A stretch of DNA of 37,087 nt from JAGNXB01 sp964471595 (GCA_964471595.1 CAYYGN010000027.1:1-37087), one strand, 5' to 3'; shown: positions 15,702 through 23,850, counted from the stretch's first letter. Numbers and translations: made by a program. The notes: generated by a model not told the origin, from the letters alone.

Positions 15702-16370
15702 ATGCGATACCATAAAGAAGGCCACCGTACCCTCATCTTTACCGCCGTCGTTTTTCTCCTCGGTCTGTCGGCCATACAAAATGGCCTGCCCGCCCTTACT
15801 CCCTGGGCTTTGATCCTGTTTGCCGCCATCTTTGGCCTGCTTCTCCACTTTTTCCGGCACCCCGAAAGACCCGTTTTCCGGCCGGATGACCAGGTCGTAC
15901 TGGCACCCGCCGATGGGAAAGTGGTGGTCATTGAAGAAACGATTGAACAGGAAATCCTCCGCGAACGCCGTATTCAGGTGAGTATATTCATGTCTCCCCT
16001 CAATGTACACGTCAACCGCTATCCCGTCGGAGGCAAGATCACGCACGCCATTTATCATCCCGGCAAATACCTCCTGGCGTGGGACCCGAAATCCAGCGCG
16101 GAAAACGAACGGACGACCGTCGTCATTGAAAACCGGTTCGGCAAACTGCTGTTGCGCCAAATCGCCGGCTTCCTCGCCCGCAGGATCGTTTGCTATCCCG
16201 AACAGGGTGAAACCGTCAAACAAGGGGATGAATTGGGATTCATCAAATTCGGATCTCGCGTGGATTTGTTCCTGCCCCTGAACGCCACGATTGAGGTGCA
16301 ACTCAACCAGGTCGTCAAGGGAAATCTCACAACCATCGCCCGCCTCGCCGAACCCAACAAACCGGATTAA
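15702..16370 (+). CDS. psd: Phosphatidylserine decarboxylase proenzyme, short form
   Basis: The 222-residue protein decarboxylates phosphatidylserine to phosphatidylethanolamine at the membrane. Two N-terminal helices (about 10-30 and 33-50) lead into LAPADGKV (67-74), SPLNVHVNRYP (98-108) and the self-cleavage site FGS at 183-185. There the chain breaks between G184 and S185 and S185 becomes the pyruvoyl group. D71, H103 and S185 are the expected catalytic residues. The length is that of the short archaetidylserine-like type common in Bacteroidota rather than the longer E. coli form. It converges on the T9SS-type secreted protein gene. Confidence 0.93.
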   Translation: MRYHKEGHRTLIFTAVVFLLGLSAIQNGLPALTPWALILFAAIFGLLLHFFRHPERPVFRPDDQVVLAPADGKVVVIEETIEQEILRERRIQVSIFMSPLNVHVNRYPVGGKITHAIYHPGKYLLAWDPKSSAENERTTVVIENRFGKLLLRQIAGFLARRIVCYPEQGETVKQGDELGFIKFGSRVDLFLPLNATIEVQLNQVVKGNLTTIARLAEPNKPD

Positions 16371-16430
16371 CTGCTTCCCCGAAAAGCGACACTTCCATGT
16401 GTGGAATGGGGAACACGGCCTTCCTTGGCC

Positions 16431-17447
16431 TCAATCCGTGACGGTCAAAACCTGCGAGGAGGTCCACCCGTCGCCGAACAGGGTGAGGACACATGTTCCA
16501 TTCCCTGCAACGGCAGGCACCCGGAATCCGGCATTTTCCGCCGGTACCATATTGGTCTCGAACATCGTTTTGCCCTGCATGTCCGACAAAACCAAGCGGA
16601 TCCGTTCCCCGGTGACCCCGGCCAAATCAATGGTTACCCATTGCCCAGGCCGGGCCGGTTGGGGAAACATATGGATGTCGGGAGCTTGCGCCACCCATTG
16701 CGCGGAGGTGATTCCTCCTTCCACAAGGGGTTCCATGACTGCATTGACATACTGGTATTTACCCTGCACCAGCTTCCACAATACGGCCAGTACATAGCGC
16801 CTTTCCACGCCCGGCAGGATTTTGCCGTGCCGGGCCTCCCACACCTCGACAGTGGCATTGTCATGCGTCACCTGCTTCAGGACGCCAAAAGAGGCATATT
16901 GAAAGGCCAGATGAATGACATTGCGATGAATGGCATTGGGACCTTGTGCCGATTGCTGGTGCACCAGGCTGTCTTCCACGAGATAGAATCCCAGGGCATA
17001 TTCGCCTGATCCCGTGCCGGTCCAGGTGACTGTGCCTCTGGCTTGTAGCGAATCGGCCGAATACCCGGTCTCCAGATCAATGCCCGCTTGAAGAGGGGCA
17101 TCGGCAGCCGCCAATGCGGCATTCAGCAATCCCTGATAATTGCTGTAATGCGTCCCGTTCACGTAGAACATGGGGAATCCGCCTTCCGTGTCAAAATGAG
17201 AAAGCCAGTCACCGTCGAGATCGGCTTCCGGCTTCAGCGCACTGGACGTACTGTGCAACGAGACGGGAATCACCGATTCATCTTGGGTGGCGGCAATCAG
17301 GTCCTTGAACCAGGTCCACCCCCAGGAACCGCAATTGCTGCACCAGGTAGCCGTTTTCTTGACGGCAAGGGCATTTTGCTGGGGCTGAGAAAGGCCAGCC
17401 ATGGCCCATACCAGCGAAAACATCAGGATAAGAGTTGACTTTTTCAT
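16431..17447 (-). CDS. Secreted thioredoxin-like (Omp28-type) protein with T9SS-like C-terminal domain
   Basis: The 338-residue protein has a signal peptide (about 1-20) and a thioredoxin-like region. Its CxxC site reads TWCSNC at 34-39, and FPMFYVNG further on provides a cis-proline-like element. A beta-rich middle region follows (about 115-240). The last 85 residues start near HMFPQPARPGQWV and look like a type A type IX secretion sorting domain (IRLVLSDMQGKTMFE, ending VLTVTD). It should be exported and either released or anchored at the cell surface. Omp28-related proteins have this architecture; a redox role is possible but unproven. It lies 89 bp downstream of the isomerase gene and has its own candidate promoter. 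Confidence 0.75.
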   Translation of the reverse strand: MKKSTLILMFSLVWAMAGLSQPQQNALAVKKTATWCSNCGSWGWTWFKDLIAATQDESVIPVSLHSTSSALKPEADLDGDWLSHFDTEGGFPMFYVNGTHYSNYQGLLNAALAAADAPLQAGIDLETGYSADSLQARGTVTWTGTGSGEYALGFYLVEDSLVHQQSAQGPNAIHRNVIHLAFQYASFGVLKQVTHDNATVEVWEARHGKILPGVERRYVLAVLWKLVQGKYQYVNAVMEPLVEGGITSAQWVAQAPDIHMFPQPARPGQWVTIDLAGVTGERIRLVLSDMQGKTMFETNMVPAENAGFRVPAVAGNGTCVLTLFGDGWTSSQVLTVTD

Positions 17448-17466
17448 GGGATATGGATTGAATGGG

Positions 17467-17497
17467 TAAAATTAACCCGAATGGCCCACAACGGCAA
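17467..17497 (-). promoter_or_regulatory. Candidate promoter of the thioredoxin-like secreted protein gene
   Basis: On the minus strand a TTG (17497-17495) is followed after 20 bases by TAATTTTA (17474-17467), a 7 of 8 match to TAnnTTTG, 19 bases before the start codon. The same TAATTTTACCC string occurs before the GlmU-family gene. Confidence 0.35.
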
Positions 17498-17536
17498 TCC
17501 TGCCTGCATGCAATCAGGACGAAGAGAGCACCGTAT

Positions 17537-18529
17537 TCAGACGTGCTCCCGGGAGAGTTCGCCCTTCAGAAAATCAATGACCCGCACTTCGACGGCGTCC
17601 ACTCCCCTGTGTTCGGCCAGATGCCAGCTGACCCAGTCGCCCAGATGAATGAAATAGAAGGCCTGCCCGATAAGACCATCTCCCTGACTGTACACTTCAA
17701 TGAAAGTGCCCGTGTAGTGGGACACAATCTCCTTGACCAGATCGCAGCGCAACTGATTGCGGGGATGATCGTCGCGGTTGCGCAAAAGGATGACCGCAAG
17801 ATCATCCCGGCGGTCTCGCCATCCCACCAGTTCATTGTGGTTCATTTCAGGAATGACATGATGCCAGCACAACACTTTGGCATTCTCGTTCAACTGCTGG
17901 CGAAAGCGTACGGCTACGGCTTCCATCCGGTCGGTCGTGTAAATGACCGGAGTCTTGCCCACCATCAGGTCAGCGATCCGGGAAGCCCAACGACGGATGT
18001 CTTCTTGTTCCTGCTCCAGCAGGGAAGCTGCCTGGCCCAACGCATCCAGGAGCCGGGAGGGAATCAGTCCGAATCGCTCCAGAACGACCATTTGCTGGAC
18101 TATGGAATAACCCAGACAAGCCCGGGGGCTGGACCATTGATCGGGCAAAGCGATATGATCCCATCCGGCCACCTTTGCCTTTTCGAGGAGTTGTCCTCCG
18201 GACGTAATGGCGATAATATGGGCCCCGGCCCGCTCCAGCAACTCCAGGGCGGACAGCGTTTCTTCGGTGTTGCCTGAATAGGAAGAGACCAACGCCACAG
18301 TTTCGGGTCCGACCCATGCCGGGATATCATATCCCTTGCTGACCAGATAAGGGACCCGGCAATGATCGCGGACGAATTCGGCGACAAACTGGCCGCCAAT
18401 CCCCGAACCGCCCAAACCGGCGACGAGCACTTGTGCCACCTTGCCTGGCTGTCGAAGCTGCGCATTCCGCCCTATCTCAAGAGCCTCTTTCACCTGGCCC
18501 GGGAATCGCCTGATCATCTGGTCCATCAT
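17537..18529 (-). CDS. Bifunctional phosphoglucose/phosphomannose isomerase, SIS domain
   Basis: With the start at ATG 18529 the protein has 330 residues. It has two SIS (sugar isomerase) subdomains: the first with GLGGSGIGG at 38-46 and SYSGNTEET at 83-91, the second carrying the family's active-site block with PEMNHNELVGW at 227-237. The family interconverts fructose 6-phosphate with glucose 6-phosphate and mannose 6-phosphate. The frame remains open upstream to 18724, but those 65 residues overlap yraN on the other strand and look unlike the family; MMDQMI after a TAACTTCG promoter-like element is the credible start. M67 (18526) is an equal alternative. Confidence 0.88.
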   Translation of the reverse strand: MMDQMIRRFPGQVKEALEIGRNAQLRQPGKVAQVLVAGLGGSGIGGQFVAEFVRDHCRVPYLVSKGYDIPAWVGPETVALVSSYSGNTEETLSALELLERAGAHIIAITSGGQLLEKAKVAGWDHIALPDQWSSPRACLGYSIVQQMVVLERFGLIPSRLLDALGQAASLLEQEQEDIRRWASRIADLMVGKTPVIYTTDRMEAVAVRFRQQLNENAKVLCWHHVIPEMNHNELVGWRDRRDDLAVILLRNRDDHPRNQLRCDLVKEIVSHYTGTFIEVYSQGDGLIGQAFYFIHLGDWVSWHLAEHRGVDAVEVRVIDFLKGELSREHV

Positions 18530-18550
18530 AGGGAGCCGTCTATTGGGCTG

Positions 18551-18558
18551 CGAAGTTA
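18551..18558 (-). promoter_or_regulatory. Candidate -7 element of the isomerase gene
   Basis: The minus strand reads TAACTTCG, a 7 of 8 match to TAnnTTTG, 21 bases before the chosen start. The gcvT gene has the similar TATCTTCG at nearly the same distance. Confidence 0.4.
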
Positions 18559-18589
18559 CGGTCTGCCCCGTTCTTCGTACCTTTTCACC

Positions 18590-18952
18590 GTGCACAACAA
18601 GGCCTTTGGCAATGAGGGTGAACGGATCGCCGGGGAATATCTGCAAGGATTGGGCCATACGTTGTTGGCGCGCAACTGGCGGTCCGGCCATCTCGAGATC
18701 GATCTCGTCACCAGGGAAGGCCAAACGATCGTTTTCACCGAAGTCAAAGCCCGTTCAGGCGATGGGTGGGGCCAACCCGAGGAATTCATCGACGCCGACA
18801 AGATGGATCGCCTGGTCCGAGCCGCTACCGCCTGGCTGACAGAAAACGAACATACCGGCGAATTCCGTTTCGACGTGGTGGCCATAACCCGCAACGATCA
18901 GGATGACACCCGTATCCGCCATATCCCGGATGCCTTCTTCCCCTATCCCTGA
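18590..18952 (+). CDS. yraN: YraN/UPF0102 family nuclease-fold protein
   Basis: With GTG 18590 as start the product has 120 residues, the normal UPF0102 size. The opening HNKAFGNEGERIAGEYL and ARNWR at 27-31 are typical, as is the restriction-endonuclease-like core E36-I-D38 and FTEVKAR (49-55, E51 and K53). The family has a Holliday-junction-resolvase-like fold and unsettled function. The frame is open further upstream, but only within the oppositely transcribed isomerase. A TACCTTTT (18578-18585) abuts the start codon, which suggests a leaderless message. It lies divergent to the isomerase and 39 bp before the rpmE2 promoter. Confidence 0.88.
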   Translation: MHNKAFGNEGERIAGEYLQGLGHTLLARNWRSGHLEIDLVTREGQTIVFTEVKARSGDGWGQPEEFIDADKMDRLVRAATAWLTENEHTGEFRFDVVAITRNDQDDTRIRHIPDAFFPYP

Positions 18953-18967
18953 ATCGATGTGGCCATA

Positions 18968-18999
18968 TTTGGTGGATTGGATGAAAATGTTTACCTTTG
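18968..18999 (+). promoter_or_regulatory. Complete Bacteroidota sigma-A promoter of rpmE2
   Basis: A -33 TTTG (18968-18971) and a -7 TACCTTTG (18992-18999) are separated by 20 bases, the textbook spacing. The predicted leader before the ATG at 19030 is about 25 nt. This is the best promoter in the window. Confidence 0.8.
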
Positions 19000-19029
19000 C
19001 GCTCCGTTAATCATCTTTCCGTCAGGATC

Positions 19030-19296
19030 ATGAAAAAAGATACCCATCCGGAGAACTACCGCCTTGTCGTATTCAAGGATTTCTCGGCTGATGAAGCCTT
19101 CCTGTCCCGCAGTTGCGCCAATACCCGTGACACCATCGTTTGGGAGGACGGCAAGGAGTACCCGCTGGTCAAACTGGAGATCTCCAGCAAATCCCATCCT
19201 TTCTTCACCGGCAAAATGAAGTTTGTGGATACGGCCGGACGTATTGACAAATTCAACAAGAAATTTGCCAAGACCCGGTTCGCCAAGGAGGACTAA
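19030..19296 (+). CDS. rpmE2: 50S ribosomal protein L31, type B (zinc-free)
   Basis: The 88-residue product from ATG 19030 is a type B L31. It opens MKKDTHPENYRLVVFKD and contains EISSKSHPFFTGK, ending in a basic KFNKKFAKTRF tail. It has one cysteine (C29) and lacks the CxxC zinc site of type A L31. An in-frame TTG at 18997 would add 11 residues but falls inside the -7 promoter element, so it cannot be the start. A strong terminator follows 19 bases after the stop, making this a single-gene unit. Confidence 0.95.
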   Translation: MKKDTHPENYRLVVFKDFSADEAFLSRSCANTRDTIVWEDGKEYPLVKLEISSKSHPFFTGKMKFVDTAGRIDKFNKKFAKTRFAKED

Positions 19297-19315
19297 CGCC
19301 TCGCTTCATGCGGCG

Positions 19316-19352
19316 AAAAAGCCCCTTTGCTCTGGCAGAGGGGCTTTTTTTT
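19316..19352 (+). terminator. Intrinsic terminator of rpmE2
   Basis: AAAAAGCCCCTTTGC pairs with GCAGAGGGGCTTTTT over 15 positions (one G-T pair) around a TCTG loop, and eight T residues run to 19352. The A-tract on the left arm could let it also work on the minus strand, though no minus gene ends there. Confidence 0.9.
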
Positions 19353-19359
19353 AATTTTA
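19352..19359 (+). promoter_or_regulatory. Candidate -7 element of the GlmU-family gene
   Basis: TAATTTTA matches 7 of 8 of TAnnTTTG and directly follows the rpmE2 terminator T-run, only four bases before the ATG at 19364. If used, the message would be leaderless or nearly so. Confidence 0.35.
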
Positions 19360-19363
19360 CCCC

Positions 19364-20587
19364 ATGCGCAACCTGATCCTTTTCGACACGGACGACTGGA
19401 GGCACCTCCTGCCCCTCACCTATACCCGACCCGTTGCTGATTTGCGCTGTGGCATCCTCCGGATCCGGGAGAAATGGGCGCTGTTGCTCAATGCCCAGGC
19501 CTCCTTCATCACACAGGAATACCTGACCGACCGGTTTCCCATCCGTTTGGAAGCCGACAATTGGCTCATCCACGGCGGGCTCCTTCCCACCGAAGACCTG
19601 GTCCGGCTCATCCGCAAGCTCGACCCCGGAGAAGCCCTCCTCCGCCATGACGAACTGATCGCCGCCCGGTTGGCACGAGACCAGTTTGAACGCCTTATCG
19701 GCCAGGATGACATCGGCAGCATCCGCGGCTTTGAAATAGGGTCAGAGACCATGGTGACCATCACCCGTCCCTGGGACCTCTTTGTCCGGAATGCAGAGGC
19801 CATCCAGGCGGACTTCGACTTGCTGACCAAAGGCAGGACCAGCATTCCCATCCCCCCCGGCGTTCAGGCCCATACCCCAGAATCCGTATTTATCGAAGAA
19901 GGCGCGAAAGTGTTTCCTTGCTTTATCAACGCCTCCGAAGGGCCCGTGTATGTCGGCAAAAATGCTGTCGTCATGGAAGGAGCCATGATCCGCGGACCAG
20001 TGGCTTTGTGCACCGGCGCCACCGTCAAAATGGGCGCCAGGATTTATCCCGGTACCACCATTGGTCCCTTCAGCAAGGTGGGTGGCGAGGTAACCCGCAG
20101 TGTGATCACCGGTTACTCCAACAAGGGCCACGAGGGATTTCTCGGCGATTCCGTCCTTGGCGAATGGTGCAACCTGGGTGCCGACACCACCGTCTCCAAC
20201 CTGAAAAACACCTACGCCGAAGTGCGGCTCTGGAGCTATGCCAACCGCAGGTTCGAACCCACCGGCCAACAATTTTGCGGACTGCTCATGGGCGACCACT
20301 CCAAGACAGGGATCAACACCATGATCAATACCGGCACCGTTGTTGGCGTCGGGGTCAATTTGTTCGGGGACGGCTATCCCCGCAATTTCATACCTTCCTT
20401 CTCCTGGGGAGGAGCGGCAGGATTTCGCACCCATCCTTTCGAAAAAATGCTGGAAACGGCAGAAGCCGTGATGTCCAGGAGACAACGCACGCTCAAACCC
20501 GAGGATATCGTGATCCTGCGCCGCATCTATGAGGATTCTGCCGAGTACCGCACCTGGGAAAGACAATCCGCTTCTCCTGCATCATGA
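19364..20587 (+). CDS. GlmU-family putative sugar nucleotidyltransferase
   Basis: The 407-residue protein has an N-terminal region of reduced nucleotidyltransferase type, opening MRNLILFDTDDWRHLLPLTY with TRPVADLRCGI shortly after. A left-handed beta-helix of hexapeptide repeats fills about 165-350, for example VYVGKNAVVMEGAMIRGPV and IYPGTTIGPFSKVGGEV. Such proteins are found across Bacteroidota and are annotated as GlmU-like, but the classical GlmU pyrophosphorylase GG-motif (LAAGxGTRM) is not present. The substrate is unknown; a role in nucleotide-sugar or cell-wall metabolism is a guess. Its stop overlaps the methyltransferase start by 4 bp. Confidence 0.82.
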   Translation: MRNLILFDTDDWRHLLPLTYTRPVADLRCGILRIREKWALLLNAQASFITQEYLTDRFPIRLEADNWLIHGGLLPTEDLVRLIRKLDPGEALLRHDELIAARLARDQFERLIGQDDIGSIRGFEIGSETMVTITRPWDLFVRNAEAIQADFDLLTKGRTSIPIPPGVQAHTPESVFIEEGAKVFPCFINASEGPVYVGKNAVVMEGAMIRGPVALCTGATVKMGARIYPGTTIGPFSKVGGEVTRSVITGYSNKGHEGFLGDSVLGEWCNLGADTTVSNLKNTYAEVRLWSYANRRFEPTGQQFCGLLMGDHSKTGINTMINTGTVVGVGVNLFGDGYPRNFIPSFSWGGAAGFRTHPFEKMLETAEAVMSRRQRTLKPEDIVILRRIYEDSAEYRTWERQSASPAS

Positions 20588-21273
20588 TTCCGAGGTGGAA
20601 GCGCTGGTTGAGCTGGATATGGCCTATGACCATCCGCACCTGCCGGTCGGCCATCCACCCTTCACTGACCTTGCTGCTCAGCAAAGGGCGCTACCAGCTT
20701 TGCACGCCACATGCGATCTATTCATTTGGGGATCTGTACGTCAATTTCGCCCGCGCCTTTCGCGCTCTGACCCTGGAACGTCTGCCCGGCAGGGATGTCC
20801 TGGTGTTGGGCCTCGGTCTGGGCAGTGTCATTCAGATACTCGAAAACGAACACGGGTTGGGGGGTGACTACACCGCCGTTGAGGTGGACGAGACCATCAT
20901 AGAACTGGCGAAAACCTTCACCCTGGATGACCTGGATATTCCGGTAACCATCATTACCGCTGATGCCCGGGACTTTCTGGAGGTGCCGTCTTCCCGGCAA
21001 TTCGATCTGATTTTACTCGATATTTTCCAGGATGTCCGTATCCCTGACTATTTCTGGACCTCGACATGCCTGAACCGTCTCGCCGCCCTCCTGCGCCCGG
21101 GAGGTTTGTTGCTGGACAACCGGCTGTTCAGATCCAGGGAAGACAAAGTCCGGACAGAGGCCTATCTGAAGGATGCTTTTCTCCCCCGCTTCCCCCATGC
21201 GGCGTGGATGGATGTGGAAGGCAACAGGATACTCATTCAAGACGAAAGCTTCCTCAAAAAGGGCCTGCTATAA
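20584..21273 (+). CDS. Spermidine-synthase-like SAM-dependent methyltransferase
   Basis: This 229-residue class I Rossmann-fold protein has motif I VLVLGLGLG (72-80), an acidic loop VEVDE (99-103), DAR at 127-129 and LLDIF at 144-148. This matches the spermidine/spermine synthase fold family. The polyamine-binding gate-keeping residues are not obvious, and it lacks the usual N-terminal beta-barrel domain, so it may be a methyltransferase-like protein of other function. Translation is coupled to the GlmU-family gene (ATGA overlap). Confidence 0.72.
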   Translation: MIPRWKRWLSWIWPMTIRTCRSAIHPSLTLLLSKGRYQLCTPHAIYSFGDLYVNFARAFRALTLERLPGRDVLVLGLGLGSVIQILENEHGLGGDYTAVEVDETIIELAKTFTLDDLDIPVTIITADARDFLEVPSSRQFDLILLDIFQDVRIPDYFWTSTCLNRLAALLRPGGLLLDNRLFRSREDKVRTEAYLKDAFLPRFPHAAWMDVEGNRILIQDESFLKKGLL

Positions 21274-21318
21274 GCAGGCAATCCCATTAAAGCAGGACGG
21301 GATTGAACGGATAGGACG

Positions 21319-21326
21319 TACCTTTG
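21319..21326 (+). promoter_or_regulatory. -7 promoter element of the TPR-like membrane protein gene
   Basis: TACCTTTG, a full TAnnTTTG match, lies 22 bases before the ATG at 21349. Confidence 0.5.
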
Positions 21327-21348
21327 CCCCCATAACCGCCCCCTTGCC

Positions 21349-21951
21349 ATGATCCTTATCCCCGTCTATCTCCGGTTTGCCCTCATCGTCTTGTTCCTCG
21401 GAGGCGGCATAGCCCTTTGGATGACCATGGGTATCTGGTACGGCATATTCTTTGTCCTGACAGCGGTGTTTCTCCTGGTCGGTTACTTGTTGCTGGGCAC
21501 CATCCAAAGTGCGGCCGCATTGATCCAGAAATCGGATTTTCAAGGGGCGGAATCCCGCCTTGGTCTCACCTTGTTTCCACGACTGCTGTACTCTGCCAAT
21601 CGGGCCTATTACTTCCTTCTGAAAGGCACTTTGGCGATGCAGCGGCAAGATTTTGATCAGGCCGAGGCGTTCATGATGCGGGCTGATCAGATCGGTTTAC
21701 CCAGTGACAACGAAAAAGCCATGATCTACCTTCAATTGTCCAACATAGCCGCTAACCGCAGCAACTGGACGGGCGCCATGGCCCATTTCCGCAAGGTCAA
21801 GGACCTGAAAGTGACCGAACCCGCCATGAAAGAGCAGATCCGGGAATACGAGAAGGCACTGGGCAACCGGGGATTGGCCAAAGCCCAGATCAGGTCAGGC
21901 ATGCAGGGTTTTCAGGCCGGAGGCAAACGCCGACGCCCCAAGATGCGCTGA
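21349..21951 (+). CDS. Membrane protein with TPR-like helical domain, function unknown
   Basis: The 200-residue protein has two closely spaced transmembrane helices (about 6-29 and 31-51). A soluble helical region follows whose pattern (GTLAMQRQDFDQAEAFMMRA, then LSNIAANRSNWTGAMAHF) fits tetratricopeptide repeats. The last 20 residues are strongly basic (KRRRPKMR end). It stands alone between the methyltransferase and fabI with its own promoter. I do not recognise a named family. Confidence 0.7.
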   Translation: MILIPVYLRFALIVLFLGGGIALWMTMGIWYGIFFVLTAVFLLVGYLLLGTIQSAAALIQKSDFQGAESRLGLTLFPRLLYSANRAYYFLLKGTLAMQRQDFDQAEAFMMRADQIGLPSDNEKAMIYLQLSNIAANRSNWTGAMAHFRKVKDLKVTEPAMKEQIREYEKALGNRGLAKAQIRSGMQGFQAGGKRRRPKMR

Positions 21952-22023
21952 CCCCGGCAACTACCGACGCCAAACCCGGGGTCGGATTACTTTTCCTAAT
22001 TTGGCACCTCAAACAAAACGCAT

Positions 22024-22824
22024 ATGCCGGCCGGAATTCTGCACGGGAAAAAGGGAATCATCTTTGGCGCCCTGGACGAACAATCCATTGCCTGGAAAGT
22101 CGCCGAACGCACCCATGCCGAGGGTGGGCAGTTCGTATTGACCAACGCGCCTGTGGCCATGCGATTCGGCAAGATCCACGAACTGGCCACCGCTTGCCAG
22201 ACCGAAGTCATCCCTGCCGATGCCACTTCCGTCGAAGACCTCGAGAATCTCATCCGACAGGCACAGGAGAAATTGGGGGGCAAACTGGATTTCGTCCTCC
22301 ATTCCATCGGGATGTCGCTCAATGTCCGGAAGGGAAGGTCCTATACGGATATCCAGTACGACTGGATGCAAAAGACCTTCGACATTTCTGCCATCTCCTT
22401 TCACAAACTGATGCAGTCCCTTTATCACATGGATGCCATGAACGAGTGGGGAAGCATAGTTGCCCTGACCTACATAGCGGCACAGCGGGTGTTTCCCGAC
22501 TACGGAGAAATGGCAGAATCCAAGGCGCTGCTGGAATCCTTTGGCCGGAGTTTCGGCTACCATTTCGGTGTGGCCAAGAAGGTGCGTGTTAACACCATTT
22601 CCCAGTCCCCGACCATGACGACTGCCGGGTCAGGGGTAAAGGGGTTCCGGGAATTTTTTGATTACGCGGACAAAATGTCTCCGTTGGGCAATGCGCCGGC
22701 AGAGGATTGCGCCGCTTATTGTGTTTCCCTGTTCAGCGATTTCACCCGCATGGTCACCATGCAAAACCTTTACCACGATGGCGGATTCTCCAGCATGGGG
22801 ATGAGCCCCGCCCTACTTTCTTGA
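22024..22824 (+). CDS. fabI: Enoyl-[acyl-carrier-protein] reductase (NADH), FabI type
   Basis: The 266-residue short-chain dehydrogenase reduces enoyl-ACP in the last step of each fatty acid elongation cycle. It shows a variant glycine motif GIIFGALDEQSIAW at 11-24 typical of FabI, the nucleotide-site HSIGMS (93-98), and the active-site Y150, Y160 and K167, where Y160-x6-K167 is the FabI spacing. Length is normal. TACTTTTC (21988-21995) or TAATTTGG (21997-22004) upstream could serve as -7 elements. Its last 12 bases overlap the end of the convergent 4TM gene. Confidence 0.94.
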   Translation: MPAGILHGKKGIIFGALDEQSIAWKVAERTHAEGGQFVLTNAPVAMRFGKIHELATACQTEVIPADATSVEDLENLIRQAQEKLGGKLDFVLHSIGMSLNVRKGRSYTDIQYDWMQKTFDISAISFHKLMQSLYHMDAMNEWGSIVALTYIAAQRVFPDYGEMAESKALLESFGRSFGYHFGVAKKVRVNTISQSPTMTTAGSGVKGFREFFDYADKMSPLGNAPAEDCAAYCVSLFSDFTRMVTMQNLYHDGGFSSMGMSPALLS

Positions 22825-23217
22825 TGTCTCTTTCCCCCGGACGATTTTCCGCAGGGCATAAAGTTCATAAGCAGCGAAAGAGGTGTACAGAAGGAAGAAC
22901 ATGAGCAAATATCCTCTCCCCCGGGGCGGGAAATACTTCTGATAAACAAGCAGCAGAAGGACGGCGAGCACTAATTTGGCGAGGGCTGACCCCAGCGTGA
23001 CGCCGGTGAAGAGGTGGGGATTGCGGTGGTCCACCATTCGTTCGCCCAGCCACAGGATCAGGGCTGTAATCAGAAAGAAGAAGCACCATTGGACGAAGAT
23101 CCCGTTCCGGGACAGGGGAAAGGTTTCCCAGGCCGTTGGAATGATCACCCCGGTCAGAACAGCCAGGGAAAACAGAAAAAATGAATTCCAGGGTATGCGT
23201 ACGGGCGATGTGATCAT
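22813..23217 (-). CDS. Four-helix membrane protein following AtpZ
   Basis: The 134-residue protein has four predicted helices (about 13-31, 41-58, 72-93 and 101-122) and a basic tail. It overlaps the AtpZ gene by 4 bp. In other Bacteroidota, as I recall, a protein of this kind sits between AtpZ and atpB at the head of the ATP synthase operon and may play the AtpI-like part in c-ring assembly. Here no atpB follows; instead the gene ends inside fabI's 3' end. Function is inferred from position only. Confidence 0.7.
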   Translation of the reverse strand: MITSPVRIPWNSFFLFSLAVLTGVIIPTAWETFPLSRNGIFVQWCFFFLITALILWLGERMVDHRNPHLFTGVTLGSALAKLVLAVLLLLVYQKYFPPRGRGYLLMFFLLYTSFAAYELYALRKIVRGKETSRK

Positions 23218-23417
23218 TGCAGACTGCGAATGACCCGAGAAATCGCCGCGGCGGTAAACAGGAGGGTAAACAGCAACATAAACCAGGGTTTTTCAAGGTG
23301 CAACCAGGCATCCACCTTCTTGCCGATCCACAAGCCGATGAAAATGAGGACACCCATTTCCAGGGCCATGCCGGAAAAGGTGAGCCATCTGCGGCTCCCG
23401 GGTGATAGCCGGGTCAT
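23214..23417 (-). CDS. AtpZ/AtpI family small membrane protein
   Basis: With ATG 23417 the protein has 67 residues and two helices (about 12-32 and 44-62) joined by KKVDAWLHLEKPW. This is the usual AtpZ layout, in which GLWIGKKVD closes the first helix. AtpZ and AtpI form an ion channel or assembly factor tied to the F-type ATP synthase. A longer frame to 23492 would overlap the bactofilin gene by 71 bp and adds proline-rich residues unlike the family. It lies 4 bp after the bactofilin stop and overlaps the next gene by 4 bp. Confidence 0.82.
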   Translation of the reverse strand: MTRLSPGSRRWLTFSGMALEMGVLIFIGLWIGKKVDAWLHLEKPWFMLLFTLLFTAAAISRVIRSLQ

Positions 23418-23421
23418 GTCT

Positions 23422-23850
23422 TCAGCTGGTGGCAAGAGCGGGCTCCTTGCCGGCAACCATGGTCTTGGGCCGGTCAGAAGTACCCATGGCACAGGTCACA
23501 TTGAACACGGCACCCGAGTGTACGATCAGTTTGTCCGTCTTGACATCTCCCGTCACGGAGGCCGTTTCCTTGATGTTCAACACCTCCTGTACCTTGAGAT
23601 TTCCCCGGAAGGAGCCTTCAATGATGGCATTGACACACTGGATATCACCGACCACCTGACCGGTGGCGCCGATGATGACTTTGGCCTGGCAGACAAGGTT
23701 GCCTTCCAGCTGGCCATCGATGCGAAAATCACTTTCGGCCGTTACATTGCCTTCTACACGGGTACCCTGGACCAGGGTATTCACGGAGGCGGAGGAAACG
23801 ATCGTGTTGATGTTCTTCTTGGCCTTGTCGTCGTTTTTTGTTCCGAACAT
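23422..23850 (-). CDS. Bactofilin, polymer-forming cytoskeletal protein
   Basis: The 142-residue protein has a short charged N-terminus, then a right-handed beta-helix of roughly six repeats at about 22-120 (for example VEGNVTAESDFRIDGQLEGN and VVGDIQCVNAIIEGSF), and a disordered tail. Bactofilins self-assemble without nucleotide into filaments that scaffold cell-shape or envelope proteins. It heads a three-gene unit with AtpZ and the 4TM protein. Confidence 0.93.
   Translation of the reverse strand: MFGTKNDDKAKKNINTIVSSASVNTLVQGTRVEGNVTAESDFRIDGQLEGNLVCQAKVIIGATGQVVGDIQCVNAIIEGSFRGNLKVQEVLNIKETASVTGDVKTDKLIVHSGAVFNVTCAMGTSDRPKTMVAGKEPALATS

Noticed and set aside
16393..16406. TTCCA-TGTG-TGGAA hairpin between psd and the secreted protein gene
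   Set aside because: The stem is only five pairs and there is no T-run, so I do not call a terminator.
18362..18589. Upstream extension of yraN
   Set aside because: It lies within the isomerase gene on the opposite strand, and UPF0102 proteins are about 120 residues.
18530..18724. Upstream extension of the isomerase
   Set aside because: The added 65 residues overlap yraN and do not resemble the family; a promoter-like element lies at 18551-18558.
18997..19029. TTG start for L31
   Set aside because: It falls inside the -7 promoter element; ATG 19030 gives the standard protein.
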